From Acidobacteriota bacterium (GTDB lineage: Bacteria; Acidobacteriota; Terriglobia; UBA7540), in assembly GCA_021828285.1 (NCBI GenBank), contig JAKASG010000011.1:1-56634 (forward strand): 56,634 nt of DNA, read 5' to 3'. A model generated the notes under the pieces. That model was not told where the DNA came from. It saw only the letters and a list, made by a program, of their open reading frames with translations, and searched no databases. Below, piece by piece: positions 40,534 to 49,612 of this stretch (positions are counted from its first letter, which is position 1; the number at the start of each line of letters is the position of its first letter). The translations under genes were made by a program, and so were the position numbers.

Positions 40534-42168
40534 ATGGACTGGAAGAACCGGCTCTATTTCGGCGATAACCTGAAGATCTTGCGCGAGCGCCTCGCAGACG
40601 AAAGCGTGGACCTGATTTACCTCGACCCGCCGTTCAATTCGAACGCCACCTACAACGTGCTCTTCAAGGAAAAATCCGGCGAAGAATCCGCCGCGCAAAT
40701 CACGGCCTTTGAGGACACGTGGCAATGGAGCCGCGATTCGGAAGCGGTTTACCGGGAGATTGTAGAAAGCGGCCCGCGCAAGCTCGCCGATCTCATGCAG
40801 GCGCTGCTCGCCTTCTTAGGCCGCAACGACATGATGGCCTATTTGGTAATGATGGCCGTGCGGCTTGTCGAATTGCGCCGTGTATTGAAACAAACAGGCA
40901 GCATTTATCTGCATTGCGATCCCACCGCGAGCCATTACCTGAAGATGGTGATGGACGCCGTTTTCGGGCCCCTTAACTACCGGAACGAAATTACGTGGAA
41001 GCGCCGCCCCGGAATGAGCAGTGCCGTCCATTCGTCAAACCGGTTCGGCGTCTGCACTGACATAATCCTGTTCTACGCCAGGTCGGACGCGACCCGTTTT
41101 AATCCGCAGTACAACAAGGACGACCCTGACTATCTGCGGTACGTGGAGGAGAGCTTCAGGATGACCGACGAGAACGGCCGTCGCTTCCAGGCCACAAGCC
41201 TCACCAACCCAGCGTACCGCCCGAATCTGATCTATGAATACAAGGGCTACAAGCCTCCGCGAAACGGCTGGATGATAACGAAGGAAAAGATGGCCGCGTG
41301 GGACCGCGAGGGCCGGATCTACTTTCCGCCGGACAAGGAAGGCCGGCTGAGAAGGAAGAGCTACGCCGACGAGCTTAAGGGGATGCCCATTCAAAATTTG
41401 TGGACGGACATTCAGGTCATCTCGTCTCACGCTGATGAACGCCTTGGGTATCCGACGCAGAAGCCCGAGGCGCTGCTCGAACGCATTATCAAGGCGAGCA
41501 GCAACGAGGGCGATATCGTTCTCGATCCGTTCTGCGGGTGCGGCACGGCGATTGCCGTGGCCGAGCGGCTCAAGCGGCGCTGGATTGGAATTGACATCAC
41601 GTATCTCGCCATCAACCTGGTGCAGCGCCGCCTGCGCGACGCCTTCGGCAAAGACCTGAGCCCTTACGAAATCATCGGCGCGCCGAAAGACGTCGCAGGC
41701 GCGGAGGCCTTGAAGGAAATCAGTCCGCACCAGTTCGAGTGGTGGGCGGTGGATTTGGTGAACGCGCGGCCGGCGAAAGACCACAAGAAAGGCGCGGACA
41801 CCGGCATTGACGGCTACATCAACTTCTTCGACGACAAGAGCGGGCGGGCGAAGCAGGTGATCGTGCAGGTGAAGAGCGGCTACGTCGGCGTGAATCACGT
41901 GCGCGATTTGAAAGGCGTGCTGGAGCGCGAAAAGGCGGCCATCGGCGCGCTGATTACGTTGCGAGAGCCGACCAAGCCCATGCTCACCGAAGCGGCAGCC
42001 GCGGGCTTCTACGAACCGAAGGATTTCCGCGGCCGCTACCCGCGCTTGCAAATCTTGACGATAGCGGAGCTTCTCGACGGCAAGAAAATCCTGTTTCCCG
42101 AACACCGCGTCGAAACCTTCGCCAAAGCGGAGCGAAAAAGCAAGCATGAGCAGGAGGAATTGTTCTGA
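40534..42168 (+). CDS. Beta-class DNA methyltransferase fused to an Mrr-like nuclease domain
   Basis: From ATG40534 the protein has 544 residues. The N-terminal part is a type III Mod-like N6-adenine/N4-cytosine methyltransferase. The catalytic motif IV LDPPFNSN starts at D31. A central region of about 200 residues probably recognises DNA. The SAM motif I is DPFCGCGT at D331, so the motif order is beta class. After about residue 385, an Mrr-like PD-(D/E)xK domain follows with GADTGIDGYINF (D426), VIVQVKSG (Q445, K447) and IGALITL. One polypeptide could thus both modify and cut DNA. An intact separate restriction gene is absent; only a Res remnant lies upstream. Probably part of a transferred defence locus. 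Confidence 0.85.
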   Translation: MDWKNRLYFGDNLKILRERLADESVDLIYLDPPFNSNATYNVLFKEKSGEESAAQITAFEDTWQWSRDSEAVYREIVESGPRKLADLMQALLAFLGRNDMMAYLVMMAVRLVELRRVLKQTGSIYLHCDPTASHYLKMVMDAVFGPLNYRNEITWKRRPGMSSAVHSSNRFGVCTDIILFYARSDATRFNPQYNKDDPDYLRYVEESFRMTDENGRRFQATSLTNPAYRPNLIYEYKGYKPPRNGWMITKEKMAAWDREGRIYFPPDKEGRLRRKSYADELKGMPIQNLWTDIQVISSHADERLGYPTQKPEALLERIIKASSNEGDIVLDPFCGCGTAIAVAERLKRRWIGIDITYLAINLVQRRLRDAFGKDLSPYEIIGAPKDVAGAEALKEISPHQFEWWAVDLVNARPAKDHKKGADTGIDGYINFFDDKSGRAKQVIVQVKSGYVGVNHVRDLKGVLEREKAAIGALITLREPTKPMLTEAAAAGFYEPKDFRGRYPRLQILTIAELLDGKKILFPEHRVETFAKAERKSKHEQEELF

Positions 42169-42245
42169 CCGGCTCATCGTCGCTGGCAAATGCCCGTGCG
42201 GAGTTCGGGACTCGATGGGCAGAGGGTGGCGCACGCTCGAGCAGG

Positions 42246-43133
42246 CTACAGGCTGCGGAGCAATTCTTCAAGGCGCACGGCCTGATCAGTTTTGTCGTCG
42301 CGATATTTGATGATGACGGGAGTGTAGAGCGAAACACCCCAATCTTTTCCAGGCGCTTTCGAGACGGCGCGCGAACCGGGAACGACGACAGCGCCCGCGG
42401 GAACGATGAGCGGAATAACGCCTTCGCGGCGATAGATGGTTTCCCGCACGAGATCGTAGAGCGGCGTTGAGCCGGTCAGGATGGTTCCTGCGGCGAGGAC
42501 GGCGCGCGCTTTGACGAGTGTTCCTTCATAAACACCGCAATTTCCCCCGACCAGCACGTCATCTTCAATAATCACGGGGAGCGCGCCGACCGGTTCGAGC
42601 ACTCCGCCGATTTGCGCCGCGGCGGAAAGATGGCAGCGCTTGCCGATTTGCGCGCACGAGCCGACGAGCGCATGCGAATCAATGAGCGTGCCATCGTCAA
42701 CGTAAGCGCCGACGTTCACGTACATCGGCGGCATGCAGACAACATCTTTGCCGATGTAGCAGCCATCGCGAATCGAAGAGCCGCCGGGAACGATGCGGAT
42801 GGATTGGTTCGGCGCGATTTTCTTGAGCGGGAACGTGTGCTTGTCGCGGAATTGGAAGACTGTAAGCCTCTCGTTCGCTGGCGGAGCGGCAGGTTTCAAA
42901 CCCGCCCCACCAGGCATCTCCACAATTTGCCCGATCCGAAAACCGAGCAGAATACCCTTCTTCACCCAGCCGTTGACTTTCCATCCGGTGGGCGAATTCG
43001 GGTCGGGCTCCGCCGCGCGCGCCCGGCCATCGTTCAGCGCGGCTTTGAATTCGTCGAAAGCGCGGAAATATTCCTCGCCAAACTTTCGCGCCGTCCTCTC
43101 GTACAAGTCTTCGATGCGCCGATTCAATTCCAC
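42246..43133 (-). CDS. dapD: 2,3,4,5-tetrahydropyridine-2,6-dicarboxylate N-succinyltransferase
   Basis: The 295-residue left-handed beta-helix acyltransferase succinylates tetrahydrodipicolinate from succinyl-CoA in the lysine/diaminopimelate pathway. The hexapeptide-repeat region contains VPGGSSIRDGCYIGKDVVCM, YVNVGAYVDDGTLIDSHALV, GSCAQIGKRCHLSAAAQIGG and VYEGTLVKARAVLAAGTILT. The start codon is GTG43133, with AAGGAG about eight bases upstream. It is the last gene of the minus-strand dap cluster, separated from dapA by the recombinase-like gene. Confidence 0.95.
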   Translation of the reverse strand: MELNRRIEDLYERTARKFGEEYFRAFDEFKAALNDGRARAAEPDPNSPTGWKVNGWVKKGILLGFRIGQIVEMPGGAGLKPAAPPANERLTVFQFRDKHTFPLKKIAPNQSIRIVPGGSSIRDGCYIGKDVVCMPPMYVNVGAYVDDGTLIDSHALVGSCAQIGKRCHLSAAAQIGGVLEPVGALPVIIEDDVLVGGNCGVYEGTLVKARAVLAAGTILTGSTPLYDLVRETIYRREGVIPLIVPAGAVVVPGSRAVSKAPGKDWGVSLYTPVIIKYRDDKTDQAVRLEELLRSL

Positions 43134-43174
43134 GAGGATTGCTCCTTGCCAGGCCCATTATTCCACAATCGTGT

Positions 43175-44056
43175 TTATTTCGTCGTGGGGATTGACAATT
43201 TGGAGCGCGCCAGTGCTCCGGAGCGGCGCGCAGCTTCCAAGCGCCGGATGGCATCGCGCATCATGGCGAGCGAAACGCGGCCGCGCTCGGTCTTGGCGCG
43301 GAGCCGGCCGCCGAGCAGGGCGCGGATGACGCGGGAATTGGGCTCGACCGCGGCGAGGCGCGCGGCAAAGGTATGGCGGAGATCATGGAAGCGGCAGCGG
43401 ACACCGGCTCGGCGGCAGAGGTCGCCCATGAAATCGCCCGAGGAAAGGATGCTGAGGTCGTCGCCGCCAAAATGGAAGAGCGGCGCCTCGCGGAAGCCAA
43501 TATCGTGGGGCTTGAGAAGGAGGGTTTCAGCGAGCAAGCGGCCGGTCATGGGGATGCGGCGGGCGCGGGGCGCCCTGAAGGCGTCTACCTTGATGAGGCC
43601 GCCCTGGTGACTGAGCGAGATGTCGCGCACTCGAAGGCGGATAACCTCGCCGCGCCTCAATCCGGCGTCGAGCGCGAGGAGCAATCGCAAACGGGTGCGG
43701 TGGGAAGCGGCGGCGAGCAAACGGCGCTCTTCGGGGGCGGTGAGGATGCGGGGCCGCGCGCTCGGGATTCTGCGCGCGTCGAGGGAGCGGCTGGGGTCCC
43801 GGAGGATGTAGTTCTCCCGAACGAGCCACTTGAAAAGGGCGTGAATTTGGCGGGCGCGGGTGGCCCAGGTGTTTTGACTGACGCGCGCGCGCTCGAAGGC
43901 TTGGAAGCTTTCGAGCCTCTCGGGCGTGATCTGGGCAACTTTGATATCGCCGAGGAATGCGGCCAGCCGCGCCAAGTTGTAACGGCGCGCCCGGACGGTC
44001 TCCGCGGCGCCTCCGGACAAAGTGAGATAGACGTCAATGGCTCGGCTGAGCTTCAT
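43175..44056 (-). CDS. XerC/D-like tyrosine-recombinase homologue lacking the catalytic Tyr
   Basis: The 293-residue protein has an N-terminal SAM-like core-binding domain (TPERLESFQAFERARVSQNT) and a C-terminal integrase fold. It retains the first catalytic Arg (DAGLRRGEVIRLRV) and H-x-x-R (FHDLRHTFAARL). The segment that should read LLGH...TT..Y-T-H is LLGGRLRAKTERGRVSL here: the second His is Gly and the nucleophilic Tyr is absent, with no Tyr in the other two frames nearby. The beta-hairpin Lys also looks lost. It can probably bind DNA but not cut it. It sits inside the dap operon between dapA and dapD. Confidence 0.8.
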   Translation of the reverse strand: MKLSRAIDVYLTLSGGAAETVRARRYNLARLAAFLGDIKVAQITPERLESFQAFERARVSQNTWATRARQIHALFKWLVRENYILRDPSRSLDARRIPSARPRILTAPEERRLLAAASHRTRLRLLLALDAGLRRGEVIRLRVRDISLSHQGGLIKVDAFRAPRARRIPMTGRLLAETLLLKPHDIGFREAPLFHFGGDDLSILSSGDFMGDLCRRAGVRCRFHDLRHTFAARLAAVEPNSRVIRALLGGRLRAKTERGRVSLAMMRDAIRRLEAARRSGALARSKLSIPTTK

Positions 44057-44152
44057 GACTTGCGGACAACGCTCCCTCGAATGGCGCGCGCACGGATTGA
44101 GCGGCGACGCAATGGCCTCTGGCGTATCGGAAGAGTATTCGGCCGACGCACG

Positions 44153-45052
44153 CTAAACTTTTTGCGGTTGCAACAGCCCATGCGCGGCGAGAACCTTTTC
44201 GAGTTTCACGCGGTTTTCGGGCTTCATCGCGACGAGCGGAAGGCGATAAATTTCCCGGATGAGGCCCATCATGGCGAGCGCCGCTTTGACGGGAATGGGA
44301 CTGGTCTCAATGAAATTCGCCTGCATCAGCGGCAGAAGCTCGAAATGAAGCTTGCGCGCTTCCGCGAATTTGCCTTCAAGCGCGAGGTGGACGAGGCGAG
44401 TCATTGCGCCAGGCATTTCATTCGAAACCACGGAAATCACTCCGACGCCGCCGAGCGCGATGAGCGGCAGCGCGACGGAATCGTCACCCGAAAGCACGGC
44501 GAAGCCTGAGGGGACGGAACGCAGAAGCTCCATTTGCTGCGCGATCGAGCCGGAAGCTTCCTTGATGCCGACGATGTTGTCAATTTGCGCGAGGCGCGCA
44601 ACGGTCGAGGGCTCAATGTTCGAAGACGTCCGGCCCGGAACGTTATAGAGAATGATGGGCAAGTCTGTGGACTCGGCCAATTGCTCGAAGTGCTGGAAGA
44701 GGCCTTCCTGCGTCGGCTTGTTGTAATAAGGCGCGACGGAAAGAATGCCTTGCACACCAATGGGCTCGACGTCGCGGGCGAGCGCGCAGACTTTGCTCGT
44801 GGCGTTGCCGCCCACTCCGGCAATGACGGGGATTTTTCCGGCGACTTCCTGGACGACGATGCGGAGCACGCCGAGGTATTCACCGTGCTCGAGCGTCGGC
44901 GTTTCGCCCGTCGTGCCGCACGGAACGAGGAAATCAATGGCCTCGCGCAATTGGAACTGGACAAGGCGGCGCAATGAGACTTCGTCAATCGAGCCGTCCT
45001 GTTGGAAAGGCGTCACGAGCGCCGTGCCGCAACCCTTCAGGTGGAAAGCCAT
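44153..45052 (-). CDS. dapA: 4-hydroxy-tetrahydrodipicolinate synthase
   Basis: The 299-residue class I aldolase condenses pyruvate with aspartate semialdehyde, the first committed step to lysine. Motifs are GCGTALVTPFQ, VPCGTTGETPTLEHGEY, VAPYYNKPTQEGLFQHFE, ILYNVPGRTSSNI (catalytic Tyr) and VGIKEASGS (Schiff-base Lys). ATG45052 has AAGGAGG seven bases upstream; a GTG at 45058 is too close to it. It begins right after the dapB stop, so the two are translationally linked. Confidence 0.96.
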   Translation of the reverse strand: MAFHLKGCGTALVTPFQQDGSIDEVSLRRLVQFQLREAIDFLVPCGTTGETPTLEHGEYLGVLRIVVQEVAGKIPVIAGVGGNATSKVCALARDVEPIGVQGILSVAPYYNKPTQEGLFQHFEQLAESTDLPIILYNVPGRTSSNIEPSTVARLAQIDNIVGIKEASGSIAQQMELLRSVPSGFAVLSGDDSVALPLIALGGVGVISVVSNEMPGAMTRLVHLALEGKFAEARKLHFELLPLMQANFIETSPIPVKAALAMMGLIREIYRLPLVAMKPENRVKLEKVLAAHGLLQPQKV

Positions 45053-45054
45053 GA

Positions 45055-45783
45055 TCACCCCTCCTTGCTCAATTCTAAAACATCCGCGAAGGTAAACAAA
45101 CCTTGTTTGCCGGCGACCCAGCGCGCGGCGAGGAGCGCGCCTTCCGCGAAACCGCGGCGGCTGCGCGCGGTATGGCGGACGATGAGCGTGTCGGCTTCGG
45201 AATCGAAGCCCAGCTCATGAGCGCCCGGAATGAAGCCCGCGCGGACGCTCGATACAGGAATCTCGCGCGATCCAAAAAAGGGCTGCACTTGCCGCTTGAG
45301 TTCGAGCGCCGTGCCGGAAGGCGCATCCTTTTTCGCCTGGTGGTGCGCCTCAATGACGTAGGGCGCGTAATGGGGGAAGCGCGAGAATTGCTCCGCGGCT
45401 GCGCGCGCGATGCGGTAGAAAAGCTGAACGCCGATCGAGAAGTTCGGAGCGTAAACCATGCCGGCGCCGGTCTTTTCAATGATGGCGCGAACTTCCGCGA
45501 GATGGTCATTCCAGCCCGTCGTGCCGACGACGATGTTCACGCCGAGCGCGGCCAAGCGGCGGACGTTTTCGACGACGGCGCCGGGCACGGTGAAATCCAC
45601 GGCGACGTCAATATCTTTGAAATTTTCGCGCGTGATGGCTGCTCCGTCGGCGTTGCGGTCAATTTCGAGAATCGCGCACACTTCGCAGCCGCGTTCCGGC
45701 GCAAGCTGCGCCAGCATCTTGCCCATCTTGCCGTAGCCGAGCAAGGCCAGCCGGATCGCGCGATTTTCGGTTGCAGCCGGCAT
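45055..45783 (-). CDS. dapB: 4-hydroxy-tetrahydrodipicolinate reductase
   Basis: The 242-residue NAD(P)H-dependent reductase acts after DapA. The Rossmann start is RLALLGYGKMGKMLAQLA; then VAVDFTVPGAVVENV, VVGTTGW, YAPNFSIGVQLFYR and the catalytic EAHHQAKKDAPSGTALEL (His pair and Lys). Length is slightly short of the usual 250-270, but all motifs are present. It lies between asd (10 bases upstream) and dapA (adjacent). Confidence 0.95.
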   Translation of the reverse strand: MPAATENRAIRLALLGYGKMGKMLAQLAPERGCEVCAILEIDRNADGAAITRENFKDIDVAVDFTVPGAVVENVRRLAALGVNIVVGTTGWNDHLAEVRAIIEKTGAGMVYAPNFSIGVQLFYRIARAAAEQFSRFPHYAPYVIEAHHQAKKDAPSGTALELKRQVQPFFGSREIPVSSVRAGFIPGAHELGFDSEADTLIVRHTARSRRGFAEGALLAARWVAGKQGLFTFADVLELSKEG

Positions 45784-45792
45784 ATTTCAGAC

Positions 45793-46842
45793 CTAATCCA
45801 AATAGCCTTCGGACTTCATCAGCTCCGCGTTGAGCAGCGCCGCGCCGGCTGCGCCGCGAATGGTGTTGTGGCTCAGGGCGACGTACTTGTATTCGAGCAC
45901 CTTGCAAGGGCGAACGCGCCCGACGATAGTCGCCATGCCGCCTTCGGCCTCCACATCGAACTTCGGCTGCGGGCGATCCGGCTCTTCGCGGACGACAATG
46001 GGATGCTTTGGCGCGGAGGGCAAATCGCGCTCCTGGGGCAGATCGCGAAAGCCGCGCCAGGCTTGGATCAAATCTTCGATGGCCGCTTTCCTGCCGAGCG
46101 AGACGGAAATGGTTTCCGTGTGGCCGTCTTCGACGAGCACGCGATTGCAATGCGCGCTTACGATAAAGCCGCCCGGAATAATCTTCCCGCCATCCAGCCG
46201 GCCGAGGAGCTTCTGGGTTTCCTGCTCGACTTTCTCTTCTTCGCCTTTGATGAAAGGAATCACGTTCCCCAGAATATCGAGCGTCGGAACGCCGGGATAG
46301 CCCGCGCCCGAAACGGCTTGCATGCTGGTCATCACGACTTTCTCAATGCCGAACGCGCGCTCGAGCGGCGCAAGCGACATGGCGAGCCCGACCGTGGTGC
46401 AATTGGGATTCGTGACGATCATGCCTTTCCAGGCGCGCTCCTTGCGCTGCGTGCGCACGAGCGCGAGATGCCCGGGATTCACTTCCGGAATCAGCAAAGG
46501 CACATCCGGTTCCATGCGGTAATTCGAGGAATTCGAAACGACCACGTGGCCGGCCGCAGCAAATTCCTTTTCAATTTCTCCCGCGACTTTCGAATCGAGA
46601 GAAGAGAAAATCAGTTGCGGCGCGCGGCCGGGCTTGCACTCATGCACCACGAGCTCCCGCACTTTTGCGGGCATCGGCTTTCGCAGGCGCCAATTGCACG
46701 CTTCGGCGTATTTCTTCCCCGCCGAACGGTCGGAAGCGGCGAGCCAGCGAAGCTCGAACCAGGGATGGTCTTCGAGTAAACTGGCAAAGCGCTGGCCGAC
46801 CATTCCCGTCGCGCCGAGAAGTCCGACTTCAATTTTCTTCAT
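45793..46842 (-). CDS. asd: Aspartate-semialdehyde dehydrogenase
   Basis: The 349-residue enzyme reduces aspartyl phosphate with NADPH to aspartate semialdehyde, the shared precursor of lysine, threonine and methionine. It belongs to the archaeal/fungal-like Asd subgroup. The Rossmann motif is VGLLGATGMVGQRFASLL. The catalytic Cys is in VTNPNCTTVGLAMSLAPL. VSGAGYPGVPTLDILGNVIP and the active-site His region SAHCNRVLVEDGHTE are present. It feeds DapA encoded downstream in the same operon. Confidence 0.95.
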   Translation of the reverse strand: MKKIEVGLLGATGMVGQRFASLLEDHPWFELRWLAASDRSAGKKYAEACNWRLRKPMPAKVRELVVHECKPGRAPQLIFSSLDSKVAGEIEKEFAAAGHVVVSNSSNYRMEPDVPLLIPEVNPGHLALVRTQRKERAWKGMIVTNPNCTTVGLAMSLAPLERAFGIEKVVMTSMQAVSGAGYPGVPTLDILGNVIPFIKGEEEKVEQETQKLLGRLDGGKIIPGGFIVSAHCNRVLVEDGHTETISVSLGRKAAIEDLIQAWRGFRDLPQERDLPSAPKHPIVVREEPDRPQPKFDVEAEGGMATIVGRVRPCKVLEYKYVALSHNTIRGAAGAALLNAELMKSEGYLD

Positions 46843-46876
46843 TACTTTCCGCCTCTCCGCCCCCGATGCTGCGCCG

Positions 46877-47878
46877 TCAATCGGCGCTGCGCTTTTTCAG
46901 CTCGTGAACCATGCGGCAATAAAGCTCGACGGCGCGCGCCAGATCCGCTTTGGCAATGCGCTCGTTCTCCGTGTGGGCCACTTCAATGGTTCCCGGGCCG
47001 AGCAAAAGCGGCCGTCCCCAAGCCGTCAGATTCGGCAAATCCGTCGTAAAGGCCGCCACGCCGGTCTCAAAACCATCGAGCTTTTCCATCCGAAGCGGCA
47101 TCGTGTTTCGAACGGACGTGAACTCGCAGCGCGCGCCCAGGATGCGTTCGACTTCCGGCCAAAGCGCTTCGCAGCCCGGCACGGTGCGAAAAACGATTTG
47201 CGCTTCAGCGCGGTCGGGAATGACGTTGGCCGCGCAGCCGCCTGAAATCACGCCAATATTCATTGTACACGGCCCGAGAAGTGGATCGGAAGGCAGGGGC
47301 AGCCGGCGAAGCCCGGCGAGCGCGTCGAGCAATTTTTCAACGGCGGATTCGCCAAGCTGCGGATAGGCCGAATGCGCCGCCCTTCCGCGCGCGATCACAT
47401 CCACCCGGCGAAAGCCCTTGGTCGCGAGAATCAGTTTGTTGTCCGTCGGCTCGCCGTTGATGAGGAAGCGAGAGCCGCGGGGATTGCGATTTGCCGTCTG
47501 CGCGCCGTCGCTCAGCGTTTCCTCGCCGACGACGAAGAGCAGGCCGAGGTTGCGCAGGCCTTCGGCGCGAAGCCTTTCGGCGGCCGCGACCTGGGCGGCG
47601 AGGATGCCCTTCGCATCGCAGGCGCCGCGGCCGTAAATGAAGCGATCGTCCTCGCGAGCCGGGAAAAAAGGCGGCACGGTATCGAGATGGGTGCTGAAAA
47701 CGATCTCGGGCGAGCCATCCGAAGCGAAAACGTTGGCGCGGCCGTTCGCGACCGGCTCAAGTTCGACGGCGTAGCCGCGGTCGCGGAGGCGTTGGGCGAT
47801 CAGTTCCGCGCAGGCACGCTCGTTGCCCGTCACCGATTCCTGATTGATCAGCGCCTTGGTCAGCTCGATGTAATCCAT
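46877..47878 (-). CDS. dapE: M20-family amidohydrolase, probable succinyl-diaminopimelate desuccinylase
   Basis: The 333-residue di-zinc hydrolase starts at ATG47878 (MDYIELTKALINQESVTGNE); an upstream in-frame start at 48004 adds 42 residues unlike the family. Metal and catalytic residues are in FSTHLDTVPPFF (His, Asp), GRGACDAKGILAAQ (Asp), VVGEETLSDGA (Glu-Glu), INGEPTDN (Glu) and EVAHTENERIAKADL (His). M20 members of the ArgE/DapE group deacylate N-acyl amino acids. The presence of dapD in the same gene string favours removal of succinate from succinyl-DAP. An ArgE- or LysK-like role is the alternative. Confidence 0.8.
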   Translation of the reverse strand: MDYIELTKALINQESVTGNERACAELIAQRLRDRGYAVELEPVANGRANVFASDGSPEIVFSTHLDTVPPFFPAREDDRFIYGRGACDAKGILAAQVAAAERLRAEGLRNLGLLFVVGEETLSDGAQTANRNPRGSRFLINGEPTDNKLILATKGFRRVDVIARGRAAHSAYPQLGESAVEKLLDALAGLRRLPLPSDPLLGPCTMNIGVISGGCAANVIPDRAEAQIVFRTVPGCEALWPEVERILGARCEFTSVRNTMPLRMEKLDGFETGVAAFTTDLPNLTAWGRPLLLGPGTIEVAHTENERIAKADLARAVELYCRMVHELKKRSAD

Positions 47879-48016
47879 GTCGCGCTCGTGGAAACAGCGG
47901 CTCGCCACAGCACCGGGGCAGACGACGGCCATGCTCATGGCCAGCCTGCCGCACGTTACGAGAGCCGTTTTCAAACGGTAGCCCACCGGCGGAGGCGTGG
48001 TCAAGGCGTTTCGGCG

Positions 48017-49612
48017 CTACGGACTGAAGAAGACGGGCGTATCTTTTGAGACGTAGGAATGGAGCGGCGTCTGGCCCTCGCGCTTGAGAGGGAAATCGGA
48101 GCGATAGTGAGCGCCGCAACTCTCTTTGCGCGCGAGCGCGCTGTGCGCAATGATCCGGCCAATGATGAGAGCGTTCCGCGCTTCGATCGCGCAAGCATCG
48201 GGCGGCACTTGCTCGCGCAATTTGAGAGATTCGAGCCGCGTCACGGCTTCCAGGAGGCCGGCGCCGGTGCGAATGATTCCCACCTGATTCCACAGGATGG
48301 CACGCACCTGCTCGATCAGAGCCTCGGGCGGGCAGCAGGATTTTGTGTCACCCGCCGCCGTGGGAGAGGGCGCATGGCTTGGGCGCTCCGGCGCGGTTTT
48401 TGCGACGGCCGCGGAATGGCCTGAAGCGATGGCCTCCGCCGCGCGAGCGCCGAAAACCAATCCTTCAAGGAGTGAATTGCTTGCCCAGCGATTTGCGCCG
48501 TGAACGCCTGAGGCGGCAACTTCACCGGCGGCGAAAAGTCCGGGCAAGGTCGTCGCGCCGTGGATGTCGGTGGAAGCGCCCCCCATCGCGTAATGCGCTG
48601 CGGGACGGACGGGAATCAAATCCGCCGTGATATCCAGATTGTAGCGAAGGCAAGTTTCATAAATTGCGGGGAAGCGTTTTTTGAGATGCGCTTCGTCTAG
48701 ATGCGTGAGATCGAGATAAACGAATTCGCTGCGCGTCCGCCGCATTTCCATGATGATGGCGCGCGCGACCACATCGCGAGGAGCGAGCTCGGCGGCTTCA
48801 TGATGGCGCGGCATGAAGCGCTCGAGCATGATGTCGCGCAAGAAGCCGCCTTCGCTGCGCAGCACTTCCGGAAGAAGAAAGCGCGGCGCCGATTTGACGC
48901 ACATGGCCGTCGGATGGAACTGGACGAACTCGAGATCGCTCAACTGCGCGCCCGCGCGATAAGCCATCGCGACGCCATCGCCCGAAGCGGCGGCGGGGTT
49001 GGTGGTCTCCTTATAAACACGCCCGAGCCCTCCGGTCGCGAGCAGGAGGGCTTTCGCTTCAATCGTGCGAACCTCGCCGCTCTCGCGGCCGAGATAACTC
49101 ACGCCTTCGGCGCGGCCGCCGCGAAGGAGCAAATCCACGGCGAGGGCGTGCGGGTGAAAGCGAATGTTCTTTTCCTGCTGCGCTTTCGCAAGCAGCACGC
49201 GCACGATCTCCGCGCCGGTTGAATCGCCGTGCGCATGGAGAATGCGCGAACGGCTGTGCGCGCCTTCGCGAGCGTGGGCGAGGCTCGGACCGTTGCGGTC
49301 GAACTTCATGCCCCAGGCCATCAACTGCTCGATCTGCTGAGGGCCCTCCTCGACAAGAACCTTGACAGCTTCTTCGCGGCAAAGGCCGTCACCCGCACGA
49401 AGGGTATCCTGAAAATGGAGGGCGACTTTATCGTCATCGCCGAGCGCCGCGGCGATGCCGCCTTGCACGTATTCGGCGTTTGATTCCGAGAGCGCGCCTT
49501 TCGTGAGAACCAGAACACGCCCGGAGCGCGCGAGCGCGAGAGCCGCGCGCAGCCCGGCAATGCCGGCGCCCAGCACCAGAAAATCGGGCGTTGCCTCCCC
49601 ACGGGCTGACAT
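48017..49612 (-). CDS. nadB: L-aspartate oxidase
   Basis: The 531-residue FAD enzyme oxidises aspartate to iminoaspartate, the first step of de novo NAD synthesis. It has the N-terminal FAD motif LVLGAGIAGLRAALALA, then NAEYVQGGIAAAL, RILHAHGDSTGAEIV, EFVQFHPTAM, AAHYAMGGASTDIHGATTLP and GANRWASNSLLEGLVFG. A helical C-terminal domain follows. ATG49612 is chosen because the FAD motif should begin within about ten residues; a start at 49666 is possible. It heads the minus-strand string that continues with dapE-like, asd, dapB and dapA. nadA and nadC are not in the window. Confidence 0.95.
   Translation of the reverse strand: MSARGEATPDFLVLGAGIAGLRAALALARSGRVLVLTKGALSESNAEYVQGGIAAALGDDDKVALHFQDTLRAGDGLCREEAVKVLVEEGPQQIEQLMAWGMKFDRNGPSLAHAREGAHSRSRILHAHGDSTGAEIVRVLLAKAQQEKNIRFHPHALAVDLLLRGGRAEGVSYLGRESGEVRTIEAKALLLATGGLGRVYKETTNPAAASGDGVAMAYRAGAQLSDLEFVQFHPTAMCVKSAPRFLLPEVLRSEGGFLRDIMLERFMPRHHEAAELAPRDVVARAIIMEMRRTRSEFVYLDLTHLDEAHLKKRFPAIYETCLRYNLDITADLIPVRPAAHYAMGGASTDIHGATTLPGLFAAGEVAASGVHGANRWASNSLLEGLVFGARAAEAIASGHSAAVAKTAPERPSHAPSPTAAGDTKSCCPPEALIEQVRAILWNQVGIIRTGAGLLEAVTRLESLKLREQVPPDACAIEARNALIIGRIIAHSALARKESCGAHYRSDFPLKREGQTPLHSYVSKDTPVFFSP

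Noticed and set aside
45103-46779. Long plus-strand frame opposite dapB and asd
   Set aside because: Composition is typical antisense of GC-rich genes (Arg/Ala/His-rich, no domain), and the opposite strand encodes clear enzymes.
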